Of a stretch of DNA of 64,000 nt, positions 36,009 through 44,075 are shown piece by piece. A model generated the notes under the pieces. That model worked only from the letters and a program-made list of their open reading frames with translations. It ran no database searches and was not told the DNA's origin. Both the position numbers and the translations under genes were made by a program. Source of the DNA: Paucibacter sp. KCTC 42545 (GTDB lineage: Bacteria > Pseudomonadota > Gammaproteobacteria > Burkholderiales > Burkholderiaceae_C); contig NZ_CP013692.1 in assembly GCF_001477625.1 (NCBI RefSeq), positions 3,658,001 through 3,722,000 on the forward strand. Direction: 5' to 3'. Each line of letters starts with the position of its first letter. Position 1 is the stretch's first letter.

Positions 36009-37289
36009 TTACTTCATCAACAAATTAGGCAGCCACAGCGAGATCGCCGGCACATAGGTCACCAGCAGCAAGAAGGCCAGCATGGTGCACAACCAGGGCC
36101 ACACGGCCACGGTCAGCTCAGAGATTCCCATCTTGGTGATGCCCGAGGCCACGTAGAGGTTCAGGCCCACCGGCGGATGGCACATGCCCACTTCCATATT
36201 CACCACGATCAGAATGCCGAAGTGGATGGGGTCGATGCCCAGCTTGATTGCCACCGGGAACAGAATCGGCGCCAGGATCAAGATGATGGAAGAAGGCTCC
36301 ATCACATTGCCGGCCAGCAGCAGCAAGATATTGACCACCAGCAAGAAGGCAACCGGGCCGAAGCCTTGGTTGATCATCCAGTCGGCCATGGCTTGGGGCA
36401 CGCCCTCGCTGGTCATCAAGAAGCTGAACAAGACCGCGTTGGTGATGATGTAGAGCAGCATCGCGCTCATGCTGGCGGAATCCAGCAGCACCTTGGGCAG
36501 GCGCTTGAGCGGCAGGTCTTTGTAGACGAACACGGCCACGATGAAGGCATACACCGCCGCCATGGCAGCTGCTTCGGTGGGTGTAAAGATGCCCGAGTAG
36601 ATGCCGCCCATCACCACCACGATCAGCAGCAGGCCCCAAACGCTTTCGCGGAATGCGGTCCAGCGCTCACCCCAGCTGGCTTTGTCCATGCGGGGGTAAT
36701 TGTTCTTGCGGGCGATGAACCAGGTGGTGAAACCCAGGGCTGCGGCCAGCATCAGGCCCGGCACCACACCGGCGATGAACATGGCGCCGACAGAAGTGTT
36801 GGTCGAGACCGAATACATCACCATAGCGATCGAGGGCGGAATCAAGATACCCAGCGAGCCCGAGGTGGTCAGGATGCCGGCGCCGAACTTGTTCGGAAAG
36901 CCTTGCTTGACCATGGCCGGCAGAATCACCGAGCCAATGGCCACCACGGTGGCAGGCGAAGAGCCCGACACGGCGGCGAACAGCGCGCAGGCCATCACAC
37001 CGGCCAGGCCCAAGCCACCATGCCAGTGGCCGATCATGCTGGAGGCGAAGCGGATCATGCGCCGCGCCACCCCGCCGTGGGTCAGGAAGTTACCGGCCAG
37101 TATGAAGAAGGGGATGGCCATGATCTCGAACTTCTCGATGCCGGTGAACAGCTTCAGGGCCACCGATTCGATCGGCACCTGGGTCATCGTGAAGAGAAAG
37201 GTCAGGACCGTCAGGCCCAGCGAGATGCTGATCGGCATGCCGGTCAGCATCAAGACGATCAAGAGAATAAAAATAATGGAGGCGTTCAT
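36009..37289 (-). CDS. dctM: TRAP transporter large permease subunit
   Basis: 426 residues, almost entirely membrane helices (about 12). Family blocks include SLGLTVLTFLFTM, MAIPFFILAGNFLTHGGVARRMI, AAVSGSSPATVVAIGSVILPAM and MCHPPVGLNLYVASGITKM. DctM forms the ion-coupled channel of TRAP transporters and works with DctQ and the binding protein. It follows dctQ by 14 bp. The SGSSPATV and HPPVGLN motifs are where substrate and Na+ are thought to bind in this family. Confidence 0.96.
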   Translation of the reverse strand: MNASIIFILLIVLMLTGMPISISLGLTVLTFLFTMTQVPIESVALKLFTGIEKFEIMAIPFFILAGNFLTHGGVARRMIRFASSMIGHWHGGLGLAGVMACALFAAVSGSSPATVVAIGSVILPAMVKQGFPNKFGAGILTTSGSLGILIPPSIAMVMYSVSTNTSVGAMFIAGVVPGLMLAAALGFTTWFIARKNNYPRMDKASWGERWTAFRESVWGLLLIVVVMGGIYSGIFTPTEAAAMAAVYAFIVAVFVYKDLPLKRLPKVLLDSASMSAMLLYIITNAVLFSFLMTSEGVPQAMADWMINQGFGPVAFLLVVNILLLLAGNVMEPSSIILILAPILFPVAIKLGIDPIHFGILIVVNMEVGMCHPPVGLNLYVASGITKMGISELTVAVWPWLCTMLAFLLLVTYVPAISLWLPNLLMK

Positions 37290-37303
37290 AGCGCTGCGTC
37301 CCC

Positions 37304-37897
37304 TTAGGCCGACTTGGGCTTGTTGTTGGCGTCGGCCGCGAAGGCCTCTTCGAGCACATCGTCCTCGACACCCTCGACATGGGCGTGGTCGTGATGCGGC
37401 AACTCACCGGTCTTGAGGAAGGCCCAAGCCACTTGCAAGAAGCGGTAGCTCATCAAGGAGCTGCCCAGCGGCACGCAGGCGTAGACCCACCACATCGGCA
37501 CTTCCAGATCGGCCGAGGTTTGGTCGGTTTGCGCGATATGCCACACGAAGTTGCCACCCAACGCCGCCACCGTGCCGGTGAACAAGGCGCCCGACAGCAA
37601 GCCGAACAAGACCAGGGCCTTGTACGAACGGCCTTGCAGCTTGCGCAAGACCACATCCACGCCGACGTGGATGCCCGTGCGCACGCCGTAAGCGGCGCCG
37701 AACTTGGCCATCCAGACGAACATGAAGATGCACAGCTCTTGGGCCCAGCTCATATTGATCTGGATGGTGTAGTCCTGAATCCAGGGCACGCCCGAGAGGT
37801 AGCGATGCAGCACCGCCAGAAAGATCACCAGGGTTGCGGCCCCGATGAGGAAGGCGATCAGCCACTCTTCCAGGTGATTGAGAAATCGATTGATCAT
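37304..37897 (-). CDS. dctQ: TRAP transporter small permease subunit
   Basis: 197 residues with four membrane helices (about 13-35, 52-72, 92-115, 135-155), typical of DctQ. WAQELCIFMFVWMAKFGAAYGVRTGIHVGVD is the conserved central block. An acidic, His-rich C-terminal tail of about 40 residues (HHDHAHVEGVEDDVLEEA) is longer than usual. DctQ forms a complex with DctM in the inner membrane and is required for transport. It sits between dctP and dctM on one transcript. Confidence 0.95.
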   Translation of the reverse strand: MINRFLNHLEEWLIAFLIGAATLVIFLAVLHRYLSGVPWIQDYTIQINMSWAQELCIFMFVWMAKFGAAYGVRTGIHVGVDVVLRKLQGRSYKALVLFGLLSGALFTGTVAALGGNFVWHIAQTDQTSADLEVPMWWVYACVPLGSSLMSYRFLQVAWAFLKTGELPHHDHAHVEGVEDDVLEEAFAADANNKPKSA

Positions 37898-38028
37898 GAT
37901 GGTGGCAGGTCTTGCCTGCTGTTATTTTTCTGGGTGCCCGCATGCCCTGCGGGGCCGGTGCCGGAGCCACCTGCGCCCGCGGCGCGCGCTGGCCGCAGGC
38001 GAACTTGAAGGGGCTGGCTTTTCGCTAC

Positions 38029-39069
38029 TTACTTGGCCGGCACAAAGCCCGTGGCCTTGTAGACCGCATCGATGGTGGCCTTGCCCACGCGCGACTCCAT
38101 CTCCTTGTGCACCGGCATCAAGGCCTTCTTCCACTCGGCGGTTTCGGCCGGTGTCAGGGTGTAGATGGTGGTCTTGCCGCTGGCCTTCATCTTTTCCAGG
38201 GCCAGGCCGTTCTCGGTCGCGGCAATCGCATTGGCGTAGGTGGACGACTCCTTGATGGCGCCTTCCAGCTGGCCGCGGATATCGGCCGGCAGGCCGTCCC
38301 AGAACTTCTTGTTGACGATCACCGCATAGGCCAAGTGGCCATGGTTGGAGATGGTGGTGTGCTTTTGCACTTCATAAGTGCGCTGGGTGTAGAAGTTAGA
38401 AGGCACGCCCTCGCAGCCATCGACCACGCCGGACTGCAGCGCCTGGTACAGCTCGCTGAAAGCCATCACCTGCGGGATCGCGCCCAGCGCGCGCATTTGC
38501 GCGTCCAGCACCTTGCTGGACTGAATGCGCATCTTCATGCCCTTGAAATCAGCCACGCTGTGCAGCGGCTTGTTGGCACTCATGATGTGGAAGCCGTTGT
38601 CCCAGTAGGCCAGGCCCTTGATGCCCTTGGGCTCCAGCTTCTTGAACAGATCGGCGCCCACGGGGCCGTCGGTGACGGCGCGGAAAGCGGCTTGGTCATT
38701 GAAGATGAAGGGCAGGTCGAAGACCTCGAAGTCCTTCACGCCCAGCGGGCCGAACTTGGCCAGCGAAGGGGCCAGCATCTGCACCGAACCCAGTTGCAGG
38801 GCTTCGAGCTCTTCCTTGTCTTTGTAGAGCTGGCTGTTGGGGTACAGCTCCACCTTGACTTTGCCACCGGTGCGCGCTTCGGCCAGTTCCTTGAAGCGCT
38901 GCGCGCCCTTGCCCTTGGGGGTATCGGGCGCCACCACATGGCTGAACTTGATGATGATGGGTGCTTGCGCCTGTGCGGCCAGGGGCAAGGCCCCCAGGGC
39001 CAAGCTGCCGGCAGCGGCCAGCATGGCAGACAGGGTGAGGCGACGGATGCTTGGGGTGGCTTTGCGCAT
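38029..39069 (-). CDS. dctP: TRAP transporter substrate-binding protein, dicarboxylate type
   Basis: 346 residues from ATG 39069 with GGAG upstream. The signal peptide (about 1-31) ends AAQAQA. The mature protein starts IIIKFSHVVAPDTPKGKGA, the DctP signature. The ligand-site arginine is in FKGMKMRIQSSKVLDAQM, and VVDGCEGVPSNFYTQRTYEVQKH is also conserved. It captures a carboxylate in the periplasm and delivers it to DctQM. Similarity in style is to C4-dicarboxylate binders, but TRAP specificity is hard to predict. A gap of 131 bp separates it from dctQ. It is divergent from the sensor kinase gene at 39306. Confidence 0.95.
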   Translation of the reverse strand: MRKATPSIRRLTLSAMLAAAGSLALGALPLAAQAQAPIIIKFSHVVAPDTPKGKGAQRFKELAEARTGGKVKVELYPNSQLYKDKEELEALQLGSVQMLAPSLAKFGPLGVKDFEVFDLPFIFNDQAAFRAVTDGPVGADLFKKLEPKGIKGLAYWDNGFHIMSANKPLHSVADFKGMKMRIQSSKVLDAQMRALGAIPQVMAFSELYQALQSGVVDGCEGVPSNFYTQRTYEVQKHTTISNHGHLAYAVIVNKKFWDGLPADIRGQLEGAIKESSTYANAIAATENGLALEKMKASGKTTIYTLTPAETAEWKKALMPVHKEMESRVGKATIDAVYKATGFVPAK

Positions 39070-39142
39070 GGTGCTTTGTCTCCGGCTTGATGTATTGGTT
39101 TTGGTGCGCCAAGGCCCAGCTTTGCGCACTTGCGAGTCATTG

Positions 39143-39152
39143 TGAAATTTCA
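39143..39152. promoter_or_regulatory. Short palindrome between dctP and the sensor kinase
   Basis: TGAAATTTCA is a 10-bp palindrome in the 236-bp divergent region, the natural site for the response regulator to act on dctPQM. Length alone does not exclude chance. Confidence 0.25.
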
Positions 39153-39305
39153 AGCAAACAAAGGGTAGTTGTGGACTTCCACATCAGCCCTAACCCTCGC
39201 CCTGCACAGCGGAGCGCCCGCCCTGCCGCCCTTCATAATCGCCCCAATGCCACCGCAGAGCAGGCCGCACTTTGCTCGCCACTGCTGCCTGAGCCGCCCC
39301 AGCCA

Positions 39306-41468
39306 ATGCCACAACAAGCCCCCTTCACCCGACACCCCGCGCCAACCGCCCTGTGGCGCCAAGGCCTGTGGAGCCTGCCGCTGGTGCTGTCGCTTCTGTT
39401 CGTGGCGGGGGTGCTGATGTGGACCCGCGACAACGAAATCGAAGAGCGCGAGTTGCAGCGCCAAACCCTGATTTCCGACGCACTCAGCACCGAAGCGCAG
39501 CTGCGCGCCAAGCTGCGCGAAGAGCACAGCCACCTGCGCGACCTGGCCGATAGCCTGGCAGGCCAGCGCCCCTCCGCGGAAGCGCTGGCGCGCCACCCGG
39601 AGTTAAACGCGGGCCTGCGCCGCCTGTGGCTGTCGGTGATCTGGCTGGATGCCCAGCACCGCATCGTGGCCCAGATGCCGAGCCCGCAAGATGTGCAAGG
39701 CCGGCGCGAGACCGAGGATGAGGGCTTGTCGCTCCACCTCAGCGAGCCGGTCGGCCCGGGCGGGCGCGACGGCGTGCTGGTGCTGCGCTACTCCCCCGCC
39801 CTGCTGCTGCAACGCGGCGTGCCCTGGTGGCTGGCGCGCAAATACGATGTGCAGATGGTGGACAGCGCCGATCAGGTGATCGCCTCCATCAGCGAAGACA
39901 GCCCCTTGCGTGCCGCGCAACAAGCGGCGCGGCCCAGCTACCGGGTTGGCTTTGCCGGCCCTTTTCGTGCCAGCCCCTTGACCAACGGGCCCAATGCGCC
40001 AGTTGAGTTTGCGGCCGACCAAGAACCCCTGAGCGACGCCGCCCTGGAGCTGACCCTGCGCGAGCCGCCGCCTGCCAGCATCAAGCCTTTGGCGCTGATT
40101 CTGATCGCCGGCTTCTTGCCCCTGGTGGCAGGGGCGAGCTGGCTGCTGCGCCGCCAGCTGCGCCGCATCTCACGCGCCGAAAACGCTTGGCGTATGGAAG
40201 CCGCCTGGCGCCGCGCCATGGAGGACTCGGCCCTGGTGGGCCTGCGCGCGCGTGATGCCGAAGGCCGCCTGCTCTACGTCAACCGCACTTTTTGCGAGAT
40301 GGTGGGCCTGAGCGCCGAAGCCCTGGTGGGCCTGCGCCCGCCCATGCCTTATTGGCCGCCCGATGCCATCGAGGCCGTGAGCCAGCGCAACCGCCGCAAC
40401 CTGGCCGGCCACGCCCCGCGCGAAGGCTACGAGGCCCGCTGGCGCCATCAAGACGGCCGCATGCTGGACGTGATGGTGTTCGAGTCGCCCTTGGTGGACG
40501 CCAGCGGCAAGCAGATCGGCTGGATGGGTTCCATCATCGACATCACCACGCGCAAGACCCTGGAGGAGCGTGAGCGCCGCCAGGTCGACACCCTCGCCCA
40601 CCACGCCCGCCTGACCATGTTGGGTGAGGTCGCCTCCACCCTGGCGCACGAACTCAATCAACCGCTGACGGCCATCGCCAGCTATAACGCTGGCGTCATC
40701 AACTCATTGGCCAAGCTGGGTGTGGATGAGCCGCGCGTGCTGGGCGCACTGCAACGCCTGGGCGCCCAGGCCGCGCAAGCCGGCCGGGTGGTGCAGCGCA
40801 TCCGCCACTTCCTGACCCGGCGCGAACCCCAGCACGAGGCCTGCGAACTCAACAAGGTCATCAGCGCCGCGGTGGAGTTGCTGCAGCGCGAGCTGCAACG
40901 TGGCGCGGTGGAGCTGCAATTGCAGCTGGCGCAAGACCTGCCCCCCTTGCTGGCCGACGCCGTGCTGGTCGAGCAGGTGATCATCAACCTGCTGCGCAAT
41001 GCCAGCGACGCCCTGCAGGCGCGCCCGCTCGAACAGCACCCGGGCCGACGCATCATTCTGCGCAGCTATGCGGTTAGCCCGCCGCCGGACTCACAACAAG
41101 AGGCGGCGCGAGCAGATGAGCAAGAAGACAGTGCGCAAGCGCAGCAACCCTTTTTGCGCGTCGATGTGATCGACAACGGCCCCGGCCTGGCCGGCAAGAC
41201 CGCCGAAGCCTTGTGCGCCCCCTTCTTCAGCACCAAGGCCGAGGGCATGGGCATGGGCCTGGCCATCTGCCGCTCCATCATTGAAGCCCACCACGGCGTG
41301 CTGGATGCCAGCGAGGCGCTTGGTGGCGGCGCGGCGTTTTCCTTCACACTGCCACTGCGGCCTTTGCTCGGCGGCAGCGCCGACAACTTGCCGGATGAAG
41401 TGGATCACGCTGCGGCGGTGCCGCCAGACAATGCCCCTGCATCGACCCCAGCCAAGCGACAAGACTGA
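39306..41468 (+). CDS. Sensor histidine kinase with PAS domain, probable DctS-type sensor
   Basis: 720 residues from ATG 39306. Helix 1 is near 20-38, then a periplasmic PDC-like domain (about 40-255) and helix 2 (about 258-278). A PAS domain (about 300-425) contains LVGLRARDAEGRLLYVNRTFCEMVGLSAEAL. HisKA holds His448 in LAHELNQPLTAIASYNAG. HATPase has NLLRNASDAL, DNGPGLAGK and GMGMGLAICRSIIEAHHG. The architecture and the divergent TRAP operon match DctS of Rhodobacter, which senses C4-dicarboxylates. The partner regulator starts one base after the stop. Confidence 0.9.
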   Translation: MPQQAPFTRHPAPTALWRQGLWSLPLVLSLLFVAGVLMWTRDNEIEERELQRQTLISDALSTEAQLRAKLREEHSHLRDLADSLAGQRPSAEALARHPELNAGLRRLWLSVIWLDAQHRIVAQMPSPQDVQGRRETEDEGLSLHLSEPVGPGGRDGVLVLRYSPALLLQRGVPWWLARKYDVQMVDSADQVIASISEDSPLRAAQQAARPSYRVGFAGPFRASPLTNGPNAPVEFAADQEPLSDAALELTLREPPPASIKPLALILIAGFLPLVAGASWLLRRQLRRISRAENAWRMEAAWRRAMEDSALVGLRARDAEGRLLYVNRTFCEMVGLSAEALVGLRPPMPYWPPDAIEAVSQRNRRNLAGHAPREGYEARWRHQDGRMLDVMVFESPLVDASGKQIGWMGSIIDITTRKTLEERERRQVDTLAHHARLTMLGEVASTLAHELNQPLTAIASYNAGVINSLAKLGVDEPRVLGALQRLGAQAAQAGRVVQRIRHFLTRREPQHEACELNKVISAAVELLQRELQRGAVELQLQLAQDLPPLLADAVLVEQVIINLLRNASDALQARPLEQHPGRRIILRSYAVSPPPDSQQEAARADEQEDSAQAQQPFLRVDVIDNGPGLAGKTAEALCAPFFSTKAEGMGMGLAICRSIIEAHHGVLDASEALGGGAAFSFTLPLRPLLGGSADNLPDEVDHAAAVPPDNAPASTPAKRQD

Positions 41469-41469
41469 G

Positions 41470-42078
41470 ATGAACGCGATCTACCTGGTTGACGACGACC
41501 CCGATGTGCGCGACGCGCTGAGCTTTCTGCTCGGCTCGCGCGGCTTGGAGGTTCTGCCCTTCGACAGCGGCCCGGCCCTGCTGGCCCACCTGGACGCGCT
41601 GCCCGGCACCGCGCCGCCGCGGGGCGTGTTCTTGCTGGACGTGCGCATGGAGCCGATGACCGGCACTCGTTTGCATGATGAGTTGCTGGCCCGGCGCTTG
41701 CGCAATCCAGTGCTCTTCCTGACCGGCCATGGCGACATTCCCATGGTGGTGGATGCGCTCAAAAAAGGCGCTTTCGACTTCCTCGAAAAGCCTTACAGCG
41801 ACAACGCCCTGGCCGACCGCTTGGAGCAAGCTCTGGCCGTGGCCGCCGCCATGCAAGCCGACGGTGCCCAGGCAGCGGAACGCCAGGCCCGCCTGGCCAG
41901 CCTGACCGAGCGCGAACGCGAAGTCATGCTGCTGGTGGCGGCCGGCAAACTCAACAAGGTGGTGGCCGATGAGTTGGGCGTGTCAGTTCGCACGGTGGAG
42001 GTGCACCGGGCCCGCGTGTTTTCAAAGTTAGGTGTTCGCTCGGCGGCGGAAGTGGCGACGCTGTTGGCGCTGGGCTGA
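41470..42078 (+). CDS. FixJ/NarL-type response regulator, probable DctR
   Basis: 202 residues. The receiver has the acidic pair YLVDDDPDV, phospho-acceptor Asp57 (FLLDVRMEPMTG), the conserved Thr of LTGHGDIPMVVDALKKGAFDF and Lys of LEKPYSD. The LuxR-type helix-turn-helix is LTEREREVMLLVAAGKLNKVVADELGVSVRTVEVHRARV. It starts one base after the kinase stop, so the pair is translationally coupled. By analogy with DctSR it should activate dctPQM in response to external dicarboxylate; this is inference from context. Confidence 0.92.
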   Translation: MNAIYLVDDDPDVRDALSFLLGSRGLEVLPFDSGPALLAHLDALPGTAPPRGVFLLDVRMEPMTGTRLHDELLARRLRNPVLFLTGHGDIPMVVDALKKGAFDFLEKPYSDNALADRLEQALAVAAAMQADGAQAAERQARLASLTEREREVMLLVAAGKLNKVVADELGVSVRTVEVHRARVFSKLGVRSAAEVATLLALG

Positions 42079-42131
42079 GCGCTGACCTAGAAAGTTAGTG
42101 GCCTAGCTACGCCGCCAAGCCACCACGACAT

Positions 42132-42791
42132 TCAAGCGGCAGGCTGAGTCTCGGGCAACTCATCCCGGCTGGCAGCAGCCAGGTGCGCGGACTGCCCCCA
42201 TTGCAGCAAGGCCAGGCCTTGCTGAGCGCTGTAGGCAAAGTGATTGACCGCGGCGTTCTCAATCAGCCAGGTGCGTGGCGCATCCAGGCTCAGGCCAACG
42301 GCCGCGCGGTAGAGGCAATCCAACACGCCGCCGTGGCAGACCACGGCGATGCGCTGGCCGGCATGGCGCAGCGCCAATGCATCAATCGCAGCAAGGCAGC
42401 GCTGATTGAAGGCCACTCGCGTTTCGCCACCCTCGGGGCCGAACTCGGGTTCACGCCTGATCCAGCGGCCATGGGCCTCGGGCCAGCGCTGCGCCAGCTC
42501 GGCCGCGGTATGGCCTTGGAAGATGCCGAAGTGCTGCTCGCGCAGACCTGCCAGCATCTGCAGCGGCAGGCCTTGGGCATCGGCCAGGGCTTGGGCGGTT
42601 TGCGCCGCACGGGACAGGTCGCTGCTGTAGATCACATCGAAGCGCTGCCCCGCCAGCGCCGCGGCGGTTTGCTGGGCTTGCTGGCGGCCCTTGTCGTTCA
42701 AGGGAATATCGGTTTGGCCCTGGTAGCGGCCGAGGCTATTCCACTCGGTTTCGCCGTGGCGGATGGCAAAGATCTGGGTCGGTACGGGCAT
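42132..42791 (-). CDS. Histidine phosphatase family protein (phosphoglycerate mutase-like, GpmB/CobC type)
   Basis: 219 residues from ATG 42791. The catalytic core has RHGETEWN (phospho-His), the Arg of YSSDLSRAAQTAQALA, the acid Glu of LREQHFGIFQG and the second His of VVCHGGVLDCLYR. Cofactor-independent phosphatases of this type act on phospho-sugars, alpha-ribazole phosphate or nucleotides. The neighbours do not settle the substrate. No cobalamin synthesis genes are adjacent, although the B12-dependent icmF lies 1.3 kb away. It converges on the response regulator gene. Confidence 0.92.
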   Translation of the reverse strand: MPVPTQIFAIRHGETEWNSLGRYQGQTDIPLNDKGRQQAQQTAAALAGQRFDVIYSSDLSRAAQTAQALADAQGLPLQMLAGLREQHFGIFQGHTAAELAQRWPEAHGRWIRREPEFGPEGGETRVAFNQRCLAAIDALALRHAGQRIAVVCHGGVLDCLYRAAVGLSLDAPRTWLIENAAVNHFAYSAQQGLALLQWGQSAHLAAASRDELPETQPAA

Positions 42792-43143
42792 GGCTTGTGG
42801 GCGGCGGGTGGGGCAATGGCGGGCATGAGTCGCGCGGCCGTCGCGCGCAGCAATCAAGCTGCGCGGCGCCGCCAATCCACATGCCAGCGCTGGATCGTCA
42901 GGGCGTCTATTGTCCCTGCTGCTGCAACAGCGCCTCAGCGCCGGCCCACTGGGACCCGACCTCCGGCATCGCGCGCGCCAGGGATCGGCGCGGTGGAGTC
43001 GAACATCGCCACCGCTTGCCCCATCTACTCCCCTCGAAAACTGGGGTCAGAAAACTGGGGTCACAGAAAACTGGGGTCAGAGTCGATTTTCCTTTGCCCG
43101 CGATGAAGTCATGCGTCAAGCGCAGAGTCAACGTCGAGTCCGC
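42792..43143. other. 352-bp intergenic region with REP-like repeats
   Basis: No supported coding sequence. The right half carries three copies of a 14-bp unit and a short conserved-looking tail (43036-43092). The left half is GC-rich and unremarkable. It separates the phosphatase gene from the orphan binding-protein gene. Confidence 0.7.
43036..43079. repeat. Three 14-bp repeats, possible REP/RAYT-associated debris
   Basis: GAAAACTGGGGTCA occurs at 43036-43049 and 43050-43063 (directly abutting) and at 43066-43079, followed by GAGTCGATTTTCC. The CTGGGGTCAGAGTCGATTTT pattern resembles, from memory, a sequence that recurs near REP-associated transposases in proteobacteria. No transposase gene is present here. 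Confidence 0.75.
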
Positions 43144-43881
43144 CTAATGCTCAAACTCGGCCCGCACAGCTTCCTGGATGCGCGCCAGGCTGTGATCTCG
43201 TTCCATCTCCTGCAAGCTGCCAGTCACGGCGGCCAACAAAGCCAGATGTCTGTCATGCAGGTAATGGAACACCGGGAAGGCAGTCAGCGGCGCGCCCACC
43301 ACTGCGATGCCACTCTTGGGCTGGCCGCGCAAAAGGGCCAGCCCGGTGATCCGGTTGGCCAAAACGATATCGCAACGGCCCCGCTCCAGCTTGGCGAAGG
43401 CCTGCTGCAGCTTGGCCACGGGCTCCACCTGCATGCCGGCAGTCATTTCCTCCAGCACCTTGATGCCTTTGACAAAGCCCAGGCGATAGGGTCGCAAACT
43501 GTCCCAGCCTTGCACGGGCAGCCGCTGGTCACGCGCGAAGGCCACGATTTCGTAACTGGCCAGCGCCACGGGCACGCGATGCAAATGCGGGTATGTCTGC
43601 TCAATGCCAGCGCGCCGGTAGAGCTCACCATCGGTCTCACCCGCATTGGCGCTGACCAAGGACCGCTCAGCCGGCATGCGCTCGACCTGCAAGTCATAGC
43701 CCAGGCGTCGATAGGCCTGGCGCAAGATGCGCTCGGCCATTTCGGCGACCGGCTCGGGTTCAAGCAGGGTCGAGATCCGCATGCGGGGCATGGCTTCGGC
43801 GCGAACAGTTCGGCAAAGCGATGCGGCGCCAAGCAGCGTGGCGGACGCAGAAACATGGAGAAGACTGCGACGATTCAGCAT
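43144..43881 (-). CDS. Orphan periplasmic substrate-binding-like protein
   Basis: 245 residues. The signal peptide has an Arg pair (NRRSLLHVSASATLLGAASL) and likely cuts near VRAEA. The mature part looks like a family 3 (amino-acid-type) solute-binding fold: TLLEPEPVAEMAERILRQAYRRLGYDLQVERMPAERSL, then GWDSLRPYRLGFVKGIKVLEE at the domain hinge and GRCDIVLANRITG in the second lobe. No permease or ATPase gene adjoins it, so it may feed a remote transporter, act as a sensor partner or be a stand-alone binding protein. It is divergent from icmF. Confidence 0.8.
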   Translation of the reverse strand: MLNRRSLLHVSASATLLGAASLCRTVRAEAMPRMRISTLLEPEPVAEMAERILRQAYRRLGYDLQVERMPAERSLVSANAGETDGELYRRAGIEQTYPHLHRVPVALASYEIVAFARDQRLPVQGWDSLRPYRLGFVKGIKVLEEMTAGMQVEPVAKLQQAFAKLERGRCDIVLANRITGLALLRGQPKSGIAVVGAPLTAFPVFHYLHDRHLALLAAVTGSLQEMERDHSLARIQEAVRAEFEH

Positions 43882-43981
43882 GCGAATGGTGCGGATAGTC
43901 CACGCTCAGCATAACCCGCTCAACGCCATCCGGCGGTGGCAGGTGGCCGCGCCGACCTCCCGCGCAAGGGAGTGGATCAAG

Positions 43982-44001
43982 TGACGTTTACGTAAACGTC
44001 A
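43982..44001. promoter_or_regulatory. Perfect 20-bp palindrome upstream of icmF, candidate LiuR operator
   Basis: TGACGTTTACGTAAACGTCA is fully self-complementary and covers the -35 hexamer of the probable icmF promoter. It shares the TGACGTT/AACGTCA arms with the palindrome at 9707-9722 beside the MerR gene. Confidence 0.85.
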
Positions 44002-44016
44002 ATCAAGACCTAGAAT
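43987..44016 (+). promoter_or_regulatory. Probable sigma-70 promoter of icmF
   Basis: TTTACG (43987-43992), an 18-base gap, then TAGAAT (44011-44016). The -35 box lies inside the 20-bp palindrome, so a bound MerR-type dimer would block or reshape the promoter. The start codon follows 60 bases after the -10 box. Confidence 0.55.
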
Positions 44017-44075
44017 CCGCCCACCTTTGCTGATAAAACTTGGCCCTGCCCCGCCGGGCCTGCTGGAGACAAGCC

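Noticed and set aside
36009..37307. A long plus-strand open frame rich in His, Gln and Asp, antisense to dctM
   Set aside because: It is the complement of a well-conserved transporter gene. The His/Gln richness is what reverse-complemented membrane-helix codons give in a GC-rich genome.
43036..43079. The three 14-bp repeats as a CRISPR array
   Set aside because: Units are too short, the gaps are zero and two bases, and there are no spacers or cas genes.
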